Notes: generated by a model not told the origin, from the letters alone. A stretch of 5,705 nucleotides of DNA from Acidobacteriaceae bacterium (GCA_003167305.1 PMTP01000150.1:8827-14531), one strand, 5' to 3'; shown: positions 1-5,195, counted from the first letter of the stretch. Numbers and translations: made by a program.

Positions 1-1502
1 AGATATTCCAGGCCGACCGCGTAGAGAAAGCTGAGCCGCTGGCGGACCTCATGGAGGATGGAGCCGGCGATCTCCTCGTGCATTGGCGAGAGGCGCAGCG
101 CCGAAAAGAACTCCTTGGCCTGGGCGATGGTCAGCGCGGTGGACTGGCAAATACTTAATCCGTTAATGCGGACGCTGCGGGCCTCGGCTCTCAACCGCTG
201 GCCGCGGCAGTCGGGGCACTCGGCGTAGCCGCGATACTTGCTCAGCATCACGCGCACATGGAGCTTGTACTTCTTGCGCTCCATCTGCGTGAAGAAGCCG
301 TAGACGCCGGCGAAGGTTCCCTTGCCGCGCAGCACAATCTCTCGCGCCGCTTCCGGCAGCTCTCGCCAGGGCACGTCGAGAGGCACGCCCAGCTCCGCCG
401 CGTGCTTGCGAAACTCCGTGAACCAGGGCCGGTACTTGGGGCGGTTCCAGGGGTCGATGGCGCCTTCGGCCAGGCTGAGGCCTTTGTCGGGAATGACCAG
501 GTTCAGGTCGAAGTCCATCGTGTTGCCGAAGCCCTGGCAGCGTGGGCAGGCGCCGTAGGGATTGTTGAAGCTGAACAGGCGCGGCTCCGGCTCGCGGCCG
601 GGGCGATGGCAACTCTTGCATTCATACGCGCCCGAAAAGCGATGGCGCGGGTGTGGGGCGGCATCATCGCGCGGGAGTTCCTCGAAGATGACTTCGCCGG
701 CCTCGCGGTAGGCGATCTCCGCGGCATCGACGATGCGCGCGCGGTTGTCCTCGCTGACGACAATCCTGTCCAATAGGACAAAGACGGGCAGCGTGAAGTC
801 CAGGTCGAGAAGCGATTCGGGGGTGGAGAATTCGAAGATGTGGCCCCGCTGATAGAGGCGGTTGAAGCCGGAGGCGCGCAGTTCGATGAGGCGGGCTTTG
901 AGGGCTTCGGTCAGCGGGGATTCGGGAGCCGGTTTGGCGGCGGATTTGGCCGCTCTCTTGGCGGGTTTGGCTTCGGCCTCCGGCGCGACCTCGGCGTGGC
1001 GCACCGGGAAGAACGCATTGAGGCGGGTTCCCTCGCCCAGCGCGAGTGTTGCTTCGGCGATCTCGTCCATCGAGTCGCGCTTGACCAGGCCGTCGCAGTG
1101 GACGCAATAAACCGTGCCGCAGCGGGCGTAGAGCAGCCGCAGGTAGTCGTAGACCTCGGTGGCCGTGGCGACGGTGGAGCGCGGGTTACGCGTCGAGTTC
1201 TTCTGCTTGATCGCGATCGCCGGAGCCAGGCCGTCGATCAGGTCCACGTCGGGCTTCTCGATGCGCTCCAGGAACTGGCGGGCATAAGCCGAGAGCGACT
1301 CGACGTAGCGGCGCTGCCCCTCGGCGTAGATGGTGTCGAAGGCCAGTGAACTCTTCCCCGACCCCGACACGCCGCTGATCACCGTCAGCATTCCATGGGG
1401 AATCTCGCAGGAGATGTTCTTCAGATTGTGAGTCCGCGCGCCGCGGATGATGATGGCGTCATTCAAAGGGAAGCACCAGGCCAGAATTCGCGCCGACTGC
1501 AT
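1..1502 (-). CDS. uvrA: UvrA, excinuclease ABC subunit A (N-terminal half; runs off left edge)
   Basis: UvrA is the ATP-dependent DNA-damage sensor of nucleotide excision repair; it loads UvrB on lesions in the cytoplasm. About 500 codons are open without a frameshift, roughly half of the usual 940-950 residues. Seen in order: the RGARTHNLKNI start motif (residues 20-30), Walker A GVSGSGKSS (44-52, Lys50), the GQRRYVESLSAYARQF block (62-77), the NPRSTV block (106-111), a first zinc finger C295/C298-X20-C319/C322, and CPDCRGQRL (Cys429/Cys432). The window ends just before the expected LSGGE signature. Both first-finger cysteine pairs and the UvrB-binding region are present, so this looks like a true repair UvrA, not a UvrA2-type paralogue. 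An Ala/Lys/Pro-rich linker sits at about residues 173-196. The start is uncertain: ATG at 1502 adds 13 residues compared with E. coli UvrA, an in-frame ATG lies at 1541, and TTG at 1466 would give the E. coli length. None has a convincing Shine-Dalgarno site. Confidence 0.97.
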   Translation of the reverse strand, partial: MQSARILAWCFPLNDAIIIRGARTHNLKNISCEIPHGMLTVISGVSGSGKSSLAFDTIYAEGQRRYVESLSAYARQFLERIEKPDVDLIDGLAPAIAIKQKNSTRNPRSTVATATEVYDYLRLLYARCGTVYCVHCDGLVKRDSMDEIAEATLALGEGTRLNAFFPVRHAEVAPEAEAKPAKRAAKSAAKPAPESPLTEALKARLIELRASGFNRLYQRGHIFEFSTPESLLDLDFTLPVFVLLDRIVVSEDNRARIVDAAEIAYREAGEVIFEELPRDDAAPHPRHRFSGAYECKSCHRPGREPEPRLFSFNNPYGACPRCQGFGNTMDFDLNLVIPDKGLSLAEGAIDPWNRPKYRPWFTEFRKHAAELGVPLDVPWRELPEAAREIVLRGKGTFAGVYGFFTQMERKKYKLHVRVMLSKYRGYAECPDCRGQRLRAEARSVRINGLSICQSTALTIAQAKEFFSALRLSPMHEEIAGSILHEVRQRLSFLYAVGLEY

Positions 1503-1546
1503 CGCTGGCCCCACTGCGAGGCTCAGAGCACAGACGGCCATTCTTT

Positions 1547-1552
1547 ATTATA
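1547..1552 (-). promoter_or_regulatory. Probable -10 box of the uvrA promoter (TATAAT)
   Basis: A perfect TATAAT hexamer reads on the minus strand upstream of uvrA. The best -35 candidate, TTCGAG at 1571-1576 with an 18-nt spacer, matches TTGACA poorly. Transcription from this -10 would begin near 1540, practically on the in-frame ATG at 1541. The mRNA would then be leaderless from 1541, or have a leader of about 38 nt if ATG 1502 is used. No LexA-like palindrome was seen close by. Confidence 0.5.
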
Positions 1553-1634
1553 GGGCGCGGAGGGAAATTCCTCGAACCGGATGAGGCTCTCTTTTAGTTC
1601 CCCACCGGCGTTGCCGACCCGAGGGACATGAAAT

Positions 1635-1684
1635 TGTAGCGCCGGCCTCCTGGCCGGCTGTAGCGTGGACCTCCTGGTCCACGC
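1635..1684. repeat. Two tandem 24-bp palindromic repeat units with covarying stems
   Basis: Units lie at 1635-1658 and 1659-1682. Both begin TGTAGCG, share a TCCT loop and fold into a hairpin: GCCGGCC/GGCCGGC (1641-1647 with 1652-1658) and GCGTGGACC/GGTCCACGC (1663-1671 with 1676-1684). The stems differ at three paired positions and all three changes are compensated (C-G to T-A, C-G to G-C, G-C to A-T), so the fold is kept while the sequence changes. I recognise this as a style of short dispersed intergenic repeat in Acidobacteriota genomes; its copy number here cannot be tested from one window. It lies between the small-protein cluster and uvrA. Confidence 0.8.
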
Positions 1685-1759
1685 GTGTTTCTTCCTAGAA
1701 TCTAGCGCACGGCCGTACCGAGCCGCGCATCAGAACTCCGAGATTCATGCAAACACAAA

Positions 1760-1799
1760 TCGAGGCAGCAGCGCACAAGGGAGTGTGCTGTTGCCTCGA
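1760..1799 (-). terminator. Strong 17-bp hairpin, probable terminator of the minus-strand small-gene unit
   Basis: Arms 1760-1776 and 1783-1799 pair over 17 positions around a 6-nt loop (AAGGGA on the plus strand). The hairpin starts about 40 nt past the stop codon of the secreted helical protein. On the minus strand it is followed by the T-rich run ATTTGTGTTTG, compatible with an intrinsic terminator though not a clean U-tract. Two positions are G-U wobbles in plus-strand RNA but A-C mismatches in minus-strand RNA, so the fold is better in a plus-strand transcript. The direction of action is therefore uncertain. Confidence 0.5.
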
Positions 1800-1838
1800 A
1801 TGGAATGGTTTGGACCGGCTGCGCGGTCCCGCGGCAGT

Positions 1839-2276
1839 TTACAAGAATGGCGCCAGGGCTTGCAGCGCCTTGTCGATGTGATCAACACTGCGTTCTCGCA
1901 GGCCGGCGTTCTCGGGCATATCCCGGCCATGATCAACGTCGCGACGCGCCTCTCTCAACAGCTTCTCCGCTGTATGGATAGGCCAACCCGGATTGCCCCC
2001 GCTCTGCGGCGGCGGAGTGAAGTCGGGGTTCTTGCCGTCGTCGCGGGCGGCATTTTTCATTTCGACGATGGCGCGGCTGATCTCCTTGATAGCATAGTCG
2101 CGGGCGCCGGCCGTATGCGGCCGGGTGTCCATTTTCAGGTATTCGCGAGCCGAGCGAAGGTCGGAGATGGCATGAAGATAAGCGGGGAACTGGGCGTGAG
2201 CCAGCGTTGCCGGCGCAAGAGCGAGGAAGGTCAACAGCGCGAAGGCTGCCGCCATGAGAGATTTGAAACTGCGCAT
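1839..2276 (-). CDS. Secreted helical protein with internal two-fold repeat, function unknown
   Basis: This encodes 145 residues. A Sec signal peptide is clear: basic MRSFK start, hydrophobic core to about residue 22, and an AHA|Q cleavage site after Ala28. The mature part of about 117 residues is predicted mostly helical and cysteine-free, with no enzyme motif. It contains a DDGKNPD turn (residues 79-85) and a Pro/Gly-rich linker (about 87-99) separating two similar halves: AGARDYAIKEISRAI (56-70) aligns with AGLRERSVDHIDKAL (124-138), each preceded by a His-containing helix (from His35 and His101). This suggests a duplicated helical hairpin, probably a four-helix bundle in the periplasm. 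AAGG lies 10 nt before the ATG. It is last in a set of three minus-strand small genes and is followed by a hairpin. I recall similar small exported proteins of unknown function in Acidobacteriota but cannot name a family. Confidence 0.85.
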   Translation of the reverse strand: MRSFKSLMAAAFALLTFLALAPATLAHAQFPAYLHAISDLRSAREYLKMDTRPHTAGARDYAIKEISRAIVEMKNAARDDGKNPDFTPPPQSGGNPGWPIHTAEKLLREARRDVDHGRDMPENAGLRERSVDHIDKALQALAPFL

Positions 2277-2322
2277 TTCCGTTGTACCTTTCTTTGGAAG
2301 TCACTGCAACTACTCTGCCGAG

Positions 2323-2353
2323 AGGATACTCCCTTTAGCCCATTTCGCGTCAA
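2323..2353 (-). promoter_or_regulatory. Possible promoter for the secreted helical protein gene
   Basis: On the minus strand TTGACG (2348-2353, five of six to the -35 consensus) is followed after 19 nt by TATCCT (2323-2328, four of six to the -10 consensus). It lies about 50 nt before the ATG at 2276. The spacing is long, so this is a weak call. It matters because the gap of 173 bp from the upstream gene is long for a single operon. Confidence 0.3.
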
Positions 2354-2394
2354 TGCCAGAGTGTTGATTTTCATTCCTTCGGCCAAAGTGCCGG

Positions 2395-2429
2395 TTGAGG
2401 GGTCGCGCAGGCTGAGGTCCACCCCTCAA
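2395..2429. repeat. 9-bp inverted repeat with 17-nt loop
   Basis: TTGAGGGGT (2395-2403) and ACCCCTCAA (2421-2429) are perfect inverted copies. It lies 21-55 nt past the stop codon of the cysteine-ribbon gene. It could be a weak terminator or processing hairpin, but no T-run follows it on the minus strand. The loop contains no further clear stem. Confidence 0.5.
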
Positions 2430-2449
2430 TGCATCGGAATCCCTGGAGT

Positions 2450-2668
2450 TCATGCCGTCAGGGAAGGGAACTGGAGGAGATTCATCGTCTCGAATTCTTC
2501 TTTGCGGTCAAAAACGCCCGCCAGCCCCATCAGGGCCTGGGAGGCGCATGAAGGGCAACGCATCGAGTTGCTGCCAACGGAGTCGCAGTCCTGACACAAG
2601 TAAGCGCGGGCGAGCGGAATGAAATGCCGGGCATCGGAGGTCGTGGTCTCACTCTCTATTTCAGGCAT
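2450..2668 (-). CDS. Small four-cysteine zinc-ribbon-like protein, function unknown
   Basis: This encodes 72 residues. The core is YLCQDCDSVGSNSMRCPSC, giving Cys25-X2-Cys28-X9-Cys38-X2-Cys41, a spacing that fits a rubredoxin-like or short zinc ribbon binding one metal. A helix-like ALMGLAGVFDR segment follows (about 45-55). The N-terminus (1-14) is acidic and polar, and there is no signal peptide or membrane segment, so it should be cytoplasmic. AAGGA (2677-2681) stands 8 nt before the ATG, a good ribosome site that fixes the start. It is 53 bp downstream of the charged small protein, close enough for co-transcription. Small ribbons of this shape are common as stand-alone proteins; whether it binds nucleic acid, protein or only metal cannot be told. 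Confidence 0.85.
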   Translation of the reverse strand: MPEIESETTTSDARHFIPLARAYLCQDCDSVGSNSMRCPSCASQALMGLAGVFDRKEEFETMNLLQFPSLTA

Positions 2669-2721
2669 GGAACAGTTCCTTTCTTGCCCCTTATTCCGGG
2701 CTAAACGTCAAGAAATACGGA

Positions 2722-2889
2722 TTACCTTGTAAAAAGGCTACTGTTTTCCTTGTCGAACTTCTGCTCGATTTTTGTGGATTTCTCCGCTGCCTTTTCGGCC
2801 ACCAGCTCGACCTTCTTCTCTGTTGATGTACCCTGGACTGTCTCGTCTTCCAGCTTTTTCTCTTGCGGATTTTCAAATTGCACGGGCAT
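2722..2889 (-). CDS. Short, highly charged helical protein, function unknown
   Basis: This encodes 55 residues, starting MPVQFENPQEKKLEDE and ending in TAA. The start is well fixed by a full AAGGAG site (2896-2901) 6 nt before the ATG. Composition is extreme: about 10 Glu, 2 Asp, 9 Lys and 1 Arg, no cysteine, and no hydrophobic stretch. Residues about 24-48 (EKKVELVAEKAAEKSTKIEQKFDKE) alternate charge and small hydrophobic residues as in a single, possibly coiled, helix. It is cytoplasmic by sequence. It is the first gene of the minus-strand small-protein set and sits opposite the exported TPR gene across the divergent start region. No family is recognised. The reading frame differs from a longer overlapping minus-strand open frame, which is basic, Arg-rich and has no ribosome site. 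Confidence 0.75.
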   Translation of the reverse strand: MPVQFENPQEKKLEDETVQGTSTEKKVELVAEKAAEKSTKIEQKFDKENSSLFTR

Positions 2890-2895
2890 GGTTTT

Positions 2896-2901
2896 CTCCT
2901 T
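2896..2901 (-). promoter_or_regulatory. Shine-Dalgarno site (AAGGAG) for the charged small protein
   Basis: The minus strand reads AAGGAG with 6 nt to the ATG at 2889. This near-ideal site decides between competing minus-strand frames and supports a gene of only 55 codons. Confidence 0.8.
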
Positions 2902-2929
2902 ATCCCAACTATGGACCTTCTAATAGGCG

Positions 2930-2947
2930 CTATTCTGATCTATTCTG
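2930..2947. repeat. Direct repeat CTATTCTG x2 in the divergent start region
   Basis: CTATTCTG occurs at 2930-2937 and again at 2940-2947, a 10-nt period equal to about one helical turn. It lies in the 155-bp gap between the minus-strand small genes and the plus-strand TPR gene, 41 nt from the first and about 98 nt from the second. It might be a regulator-binding site or part of a promoter. No convincing -35/-10 pair was found for either direction in this gap. Confidence 0.35.
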
Positions 2948-3034
2948 CTCCAAACCCATACCGCGCTTGATTCCCACCGCGGCTGGCACGCGTCGAAGCA
3001 TCGGTAGACGCTATGTGCCGGTAAACTATGGATT

Positions 3035-3038
3035 GAGG
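3035..3038 (+). promoter_or_regulatory. Shine-Dalgarno site (GAGG) that sets the GTG start of the TPR gene
   Basis: GAGG, within GGATTGAGG, is 6 nt before GTG 3045. The frame is open for another 273 nt upstream, but only from the GTG does the product begin with a proper signal peptide, so the ribosome site and the protein agree. Confidence 0.75.
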
Positions 3039-3044
3039 TATTCC

Positions 3045-4346
3045 GTGCTCCGTTTTTCTTTTTTCGTCCTGCTTTTTGCCTCGCTTGCCGCGTTCGGCCA
3101 GAGTACCGCTCAGAAACCAGGAGAGCAGCTTCCCGCTGCCGCGCCTCAGTCCATCCCCACTCAGGTGGCGGAGGCCGAGGCGGCGATCGTCAAGTCCGAC
3201 TGGAAGGCGGCGGAGGCCAGGCTCAACCCCTGGCTGGCTGCTCATCCCAGCGATGCGCGGGCGCTCTTTGACGCGGGCTACGTGGCCGACGCCGAGAACC
3301 GGCTGGACGATGCGGTCGCACTTTACCGGCGGGCTGTCACGGCAAATCCGCAATCCTTTGAGGCGCATGTGGAGCTGGGGCTGCTGCTGGCGCGCCTCAA
3401 TCAATTTGTCGCCGCGCGGGCGGAGCTGGCGGCGGCCACCGAGCTGGATCCCGGCGAGGCTGGAATCGTCGCCAAGGCGCGGGCGTGGCGGGCGCTGGCG
3501 CAGATTGACCGCACGAGCAATCCGGCGGAAGCTTCGAATGATTTGCTGGAGGCGCTGAAGCTCTCGCCGGAGATGCCTGCCGACACGCTGCTGGCCGCGG
3601 ATCTCGCCGGCCAGGCAGGGCAGTTGGACGACGCCGAGCAAGCCTACCGCCGCTTCCTGGCCAAGGACGCGGGCTCCGCGCCGGCCAGCGCCGGCTTGGC
3701 CCACCTGTTGATTGCGCGCAAACAGTATCCTGAAGCCGAAGCCCTTCTGCGCAAGGCGCTGGAGCAGTCGCCCGACGACGAGGCGCTGAACGCGCAACTG
3801 GCCGCGGTGCTGGCCGCCCAGGACAAGGCCGAGGCGTTGCCGCTCTTACAAAAACTGCACGCCGCCCATCCCGGCGACAAGGCTGTTACGCATATGCTGG
3901 CCGAGGTGCTGGACGACGCCGGAGAAGCAGTGGAGGCGGACAAGCTCTACGTCGCGCTGCTCGCGGCCACCCCCGATGATCCGGCCCTGCTGGTGGCGCA
4001 TGGGCAAGACTTGACGCGCCAGCTCAACTACGCCGCAGCCTTCACGGTCTTCGACAAGGCTACACGGCTCGACCCGGCCAATGCCGATGGCTGGAGCGGT
4101 CTGGCCTTCGCCGCCTCGCGCACCAATCATCCTGAAATCACGCTCCACGCCCTGACCATGCGGGCCAAGTATCTTCCCGAGGTTCCGTCGTCGTATTTTC
4201 TTTGGGCAACGACCTACGACAAACTGCTACAGAAGCCGCAGGCGATTGTCTACTACCATCACTTTCTGGAATCGTCCGCGGGCAAGTTCCCCAATCAGGA
4301 GTGGCAGGCGCGCCAGCGGCTGATCATTCTCGAGCGAAAACCGTGA
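3045..4346 (+). CDS. Exported tetratricopeptide (TPR) repeat protein
   Basis: This encodes 433 residues from a GTG start. The signal peptide is MLRFSFFVLLFASLAAFG with probable cleavage before Gln19, so the protein is exported to the periplasm or outer envelope. After a Pro/Gln-rich linker (about 20-40) almost the whole chain is a solenoid of about ten to eleven TPR units of 34 residues. The clearest are about 71-104 (ARALFDAGYV..., ending NPQS), 105-138 (FEAHVELGLL..., ending DPGE), and the units ending SPDD, HPGD, TPDD and DPAN. Typical small residues at TPR positions 8, 20 and 27 are present. There is no catalytic domain or membrane anchor, so it is probably a protein-protein scaffold; its partner is unknown. 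It is transcribed away from the small-protein cluster. The next plus-strand gene starts 99 bp after its stop, with a large palindrome between them. Confidence 0.9.
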   Translation: MLRFSFFVLLFASLAAFGQSTAQKPGEQLPAAAPQSIPTQVAEAEAAIVKSDWKAAEARLNPWLAAHPSDARALFDAGYVADAENRLDDAVALYRRAVTANPQSFEAHVELGLLLARLNQFVAARAELAAATELDPGEAGIVAKARAWRALAQIDRTSNPAEASNDLLEALKLSPEMPADTLLAADLAGQAGQLDDAEQAYRRFLAKDAGSAPASAGLAHLLIARKQYPEAEALLRKALEQSPDDEALNAQLAAVLAAQDKAEALPLLQKLHAAHPGDKAVTHMLAEVLDDAGEAVEADKLYVALLAATPDDPALLVAHGQDLTRQLNYAAAFTVFDKATRLDPANADGWSGLAFAASRTNHPEITLHALTMRAKYLPEVPSSYFLWATTYDKLLQKPQAIVYYHHFLESSAGKFPNQEWQARQRLIILERKP

Positions 4347-4352
4347 GAGGTG

Positions 4353-4439
4353 CAGCCGTCAGCCGTCAGCTTTCAGCTATCAGTATGCCTGAGGGTCACA
4401 GTAAGAAGCTGATAGCTGAAGGCTGAAAGCTGTAAGCTG
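4353..4439. repeat. 87-bp palindrome made of inverted 7-nt repeat units
   Basis: The left arm is CAGCCGT, CAGCCGT, CAGCTTT, CAGCTAT, CAG (4353-4383). The right arm is CTGATAG, CTGAAGG, CTGAAAG, CTGTAAG, CTG (4409-4439). The inner 12 bp (4372-4383 with 4409-4420) pair perfectly and the stem continues to 18 pairs with one G-U; beyond this, blocks of 4 bp pair, separated by 2-3 nt mismatches in register with the 7-nt units. The loop is 25 nt. It follows the TPR stop codon by 6 nt and ends 6 nt before the GTG of the next gene. It could end or attenuate transcription, but no T-run follows. Similar 7-nt CAGCNNT/CTGNNNG arrays are, from memory, frequent intergenic elements in Acidobacteriota. Confidence 0.8.
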
Positions 4440-4445
4440 TTCTTA

Positions 4446-5135
4446 GTGGCCGCCGATTTTGTTCCCATCTTTCAGGAGGAGTACCGGGCGTTGCGCCCCA
4501 GGGCGCCGATGCCGCCCATCGTACTCCGTTTCCGCCGCTATACCTCGCTGAATACCCGGATTCGCCTGCGCGCGGGAGAGATTTTGGTCAGTCTTTCCGA
4601 CTTGCTCGAAGGCGCGCCGGAGCCGGTGATTCACGCCATCGCGCATATTCTGCTGGCCAAGCTCTACGACAAGAAGAAGCTCGACCCTGCGCAAGAACTT
4701 CGCTACAAGCGGTTTTACATGAGCGCCGCCGTCACCCGCCAGACCGAGCTGATTCGCGGCGCGCGCGGCAGCAAGCGCTTCTTCGGCCCCGAAGGCCGCT
4801 ATTACAATCTCGATGAAGTCTTCGACTCGCTGAACACTCGCTTCTTTGGCGGCCTGCTGGGCCGCCCCGAGCTGACCTGGAGCGAAAACGTCGCCAAGCG
4901 CGCGCTGGGCCACTACGACGCCGCCCACAACACCATTGTGGTCAGCCGCGTCTTCGACCGGCCGTCGAGCCCGCGCTACGCCGTCGAATACCTGCTCTAC
5001 CACGAGATGCTGCACCTGAAACACCCGGTCACGCGGCGCGGGCTGCGCCGGTGCGTCCATTCGCGCGCCTTCAAGGACGAGGAGAAACTCTTCCCGCAAC
5101 TGAAAGAAGCGCAGGCCTTCATCAAACGGCTGTAA
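4446..5135 (+). CDS. SprT-like zinc metallopeptidase
   Basis: This encodes 229 residues from GTG 4446. The active site is HEMLH (186-190): two zinc-binding histidines and the catalytic Glu187, in a YLLYHEMLHLKHP helix. The likely third zinc ligand is His205 in CVHSRAFKDEEKLFP, which corresponds to the HGxxF motif of SprT/Spartan-type proteins. The preceding LGHYDAAHNTIVVSRVF segment (154-170) is the usual beta-strand block before the helix. The roughly 100-residue N-terminal extension (with LEGAPEPVIHAIAHILLAKL, 54-73) is longer than in the about 165-residue E. coli SprT, and the C-terminal zinc ribbon of SprT is missing. No signal peptide is present, so it is cytoplasmic. SprT-like relatives include proteases for DNA-protein crosslinks, but the substrate here is unknown. 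The start is uncertain: GTG 4446 has no ribosome site, whereas AGGAGG (4474-4479) precedes TTG 4491 by 11 nt. Confidence 0.9.
   Translation: MAADFVPIFQEEYRALRPRAPMPPIVLRFRRYTSLNTRIRLRAGEILVSLSDLLEGAPEPVIHAIAHILLAKLYDKKKLDPAQELRYKRFYMSAAVTRQTELIRGARGSKRFFGPEGRYYNLDEVFDSLNTRFFGGLLGRPELTWSENVAKRALGHYDAAHNTIVVSRVFDRPSSPRYAVEYLLYHEMLHLKHPVTRRGLRRCVHSRAFKDEEKLFPQLKEAQAFIKRL
4474..4479 (+). promoter_or_regulatory. AGGAGG inside the SprT-like reading frame, possible true ribosome site
   Basis: This perfect AGGAGG is 11 nt before TTG 4491 (codon 16 of the longer frame) and 29 nt before ATG 4509. The long spacing weakens the TTG start. The encoded EEYRALRPRA segment looks like part of the protein family from memory, which favours the upstream GTG. 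Confidence 0.35.
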
Positions 5136-5157
5136 TGGCAGGTGGCCCGCTCATCAA

Positions 5158-5177
5158 AATCATCCTGAATCATCCTG
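5158..5177. repeat. Perfect 10-bp tandem duplication AATCATCCTG x2
   Basis: AATCATCCTG occurs twice without a gap just downstream of the SprT-like gene. It is part of the 340-bp gene-free stretch 5136-5475, which also holds the inverted repeats described separately; the remainder (about 5296-5475) shows no clear gene. Confidence 0.7.
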
Positions 5178-5195
5178 AGCCATAAGTAGCTGTGC

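Noticed and set aside
258..776. 172-codon plus-strand open frame
   Set aside because: It lies wholly antisense to conserved uvrA codons, including the first zinc finger; it is an effect of the GC-rich codon use.
840..1349. 169-codon plus-strand frame rich in Gly/Phe
   Set aside because: It is a shadow of the Ala/Lys/Pro-rich linker and UvrB-binding part of uvrA on the other strand.
1665..2594. 309-codon plus-strand open frame opposite the small genes
   Set aside because: It begins at a GTG inside the palindromic repeat, has no ribosome site, signal or recognisable domain, and lies antisense to two minus-strand genes that have ribosome sites and sensible protein features.
2691..2876. 61-codon Arg/Lys-rich minus-strand frame
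   Set aside because: It overlaps in another frame the 55-codon gene that has AAGGAG; it has no ribosome site of its own.
2772..3044. Upstream extension of the TPR reading frame (about 91 extra codons)
   Set aside because: The extension is Arg/Pro-rich and without repeats, overlaps the minus-strand 55-codon gene, and would bury a clear signal peptide; GTG 3045 has GAGG at 6 nt.
2940..3797. 285-codon minus-strand open frame opposite the TPR gene
   Set aside because: The opposite strand carries unmistakable TPR units with a signal peptide; this frame has no domain and is Arg-rich as expected for a shadow.
4353..4439. CRISPR-like array of short repeats
   Set aside because: Units are 7 nt without spacers and are arranged as one inverted pair; this is a palindromic heptamer element, not a CRISPR array.
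4443..5099. 218-codon minus-strand open frame opposite the SprT-like gene
   Set aside because: The plus strand has the HEMLH active site and conserved blocks; the minus frame is a mirror of it.
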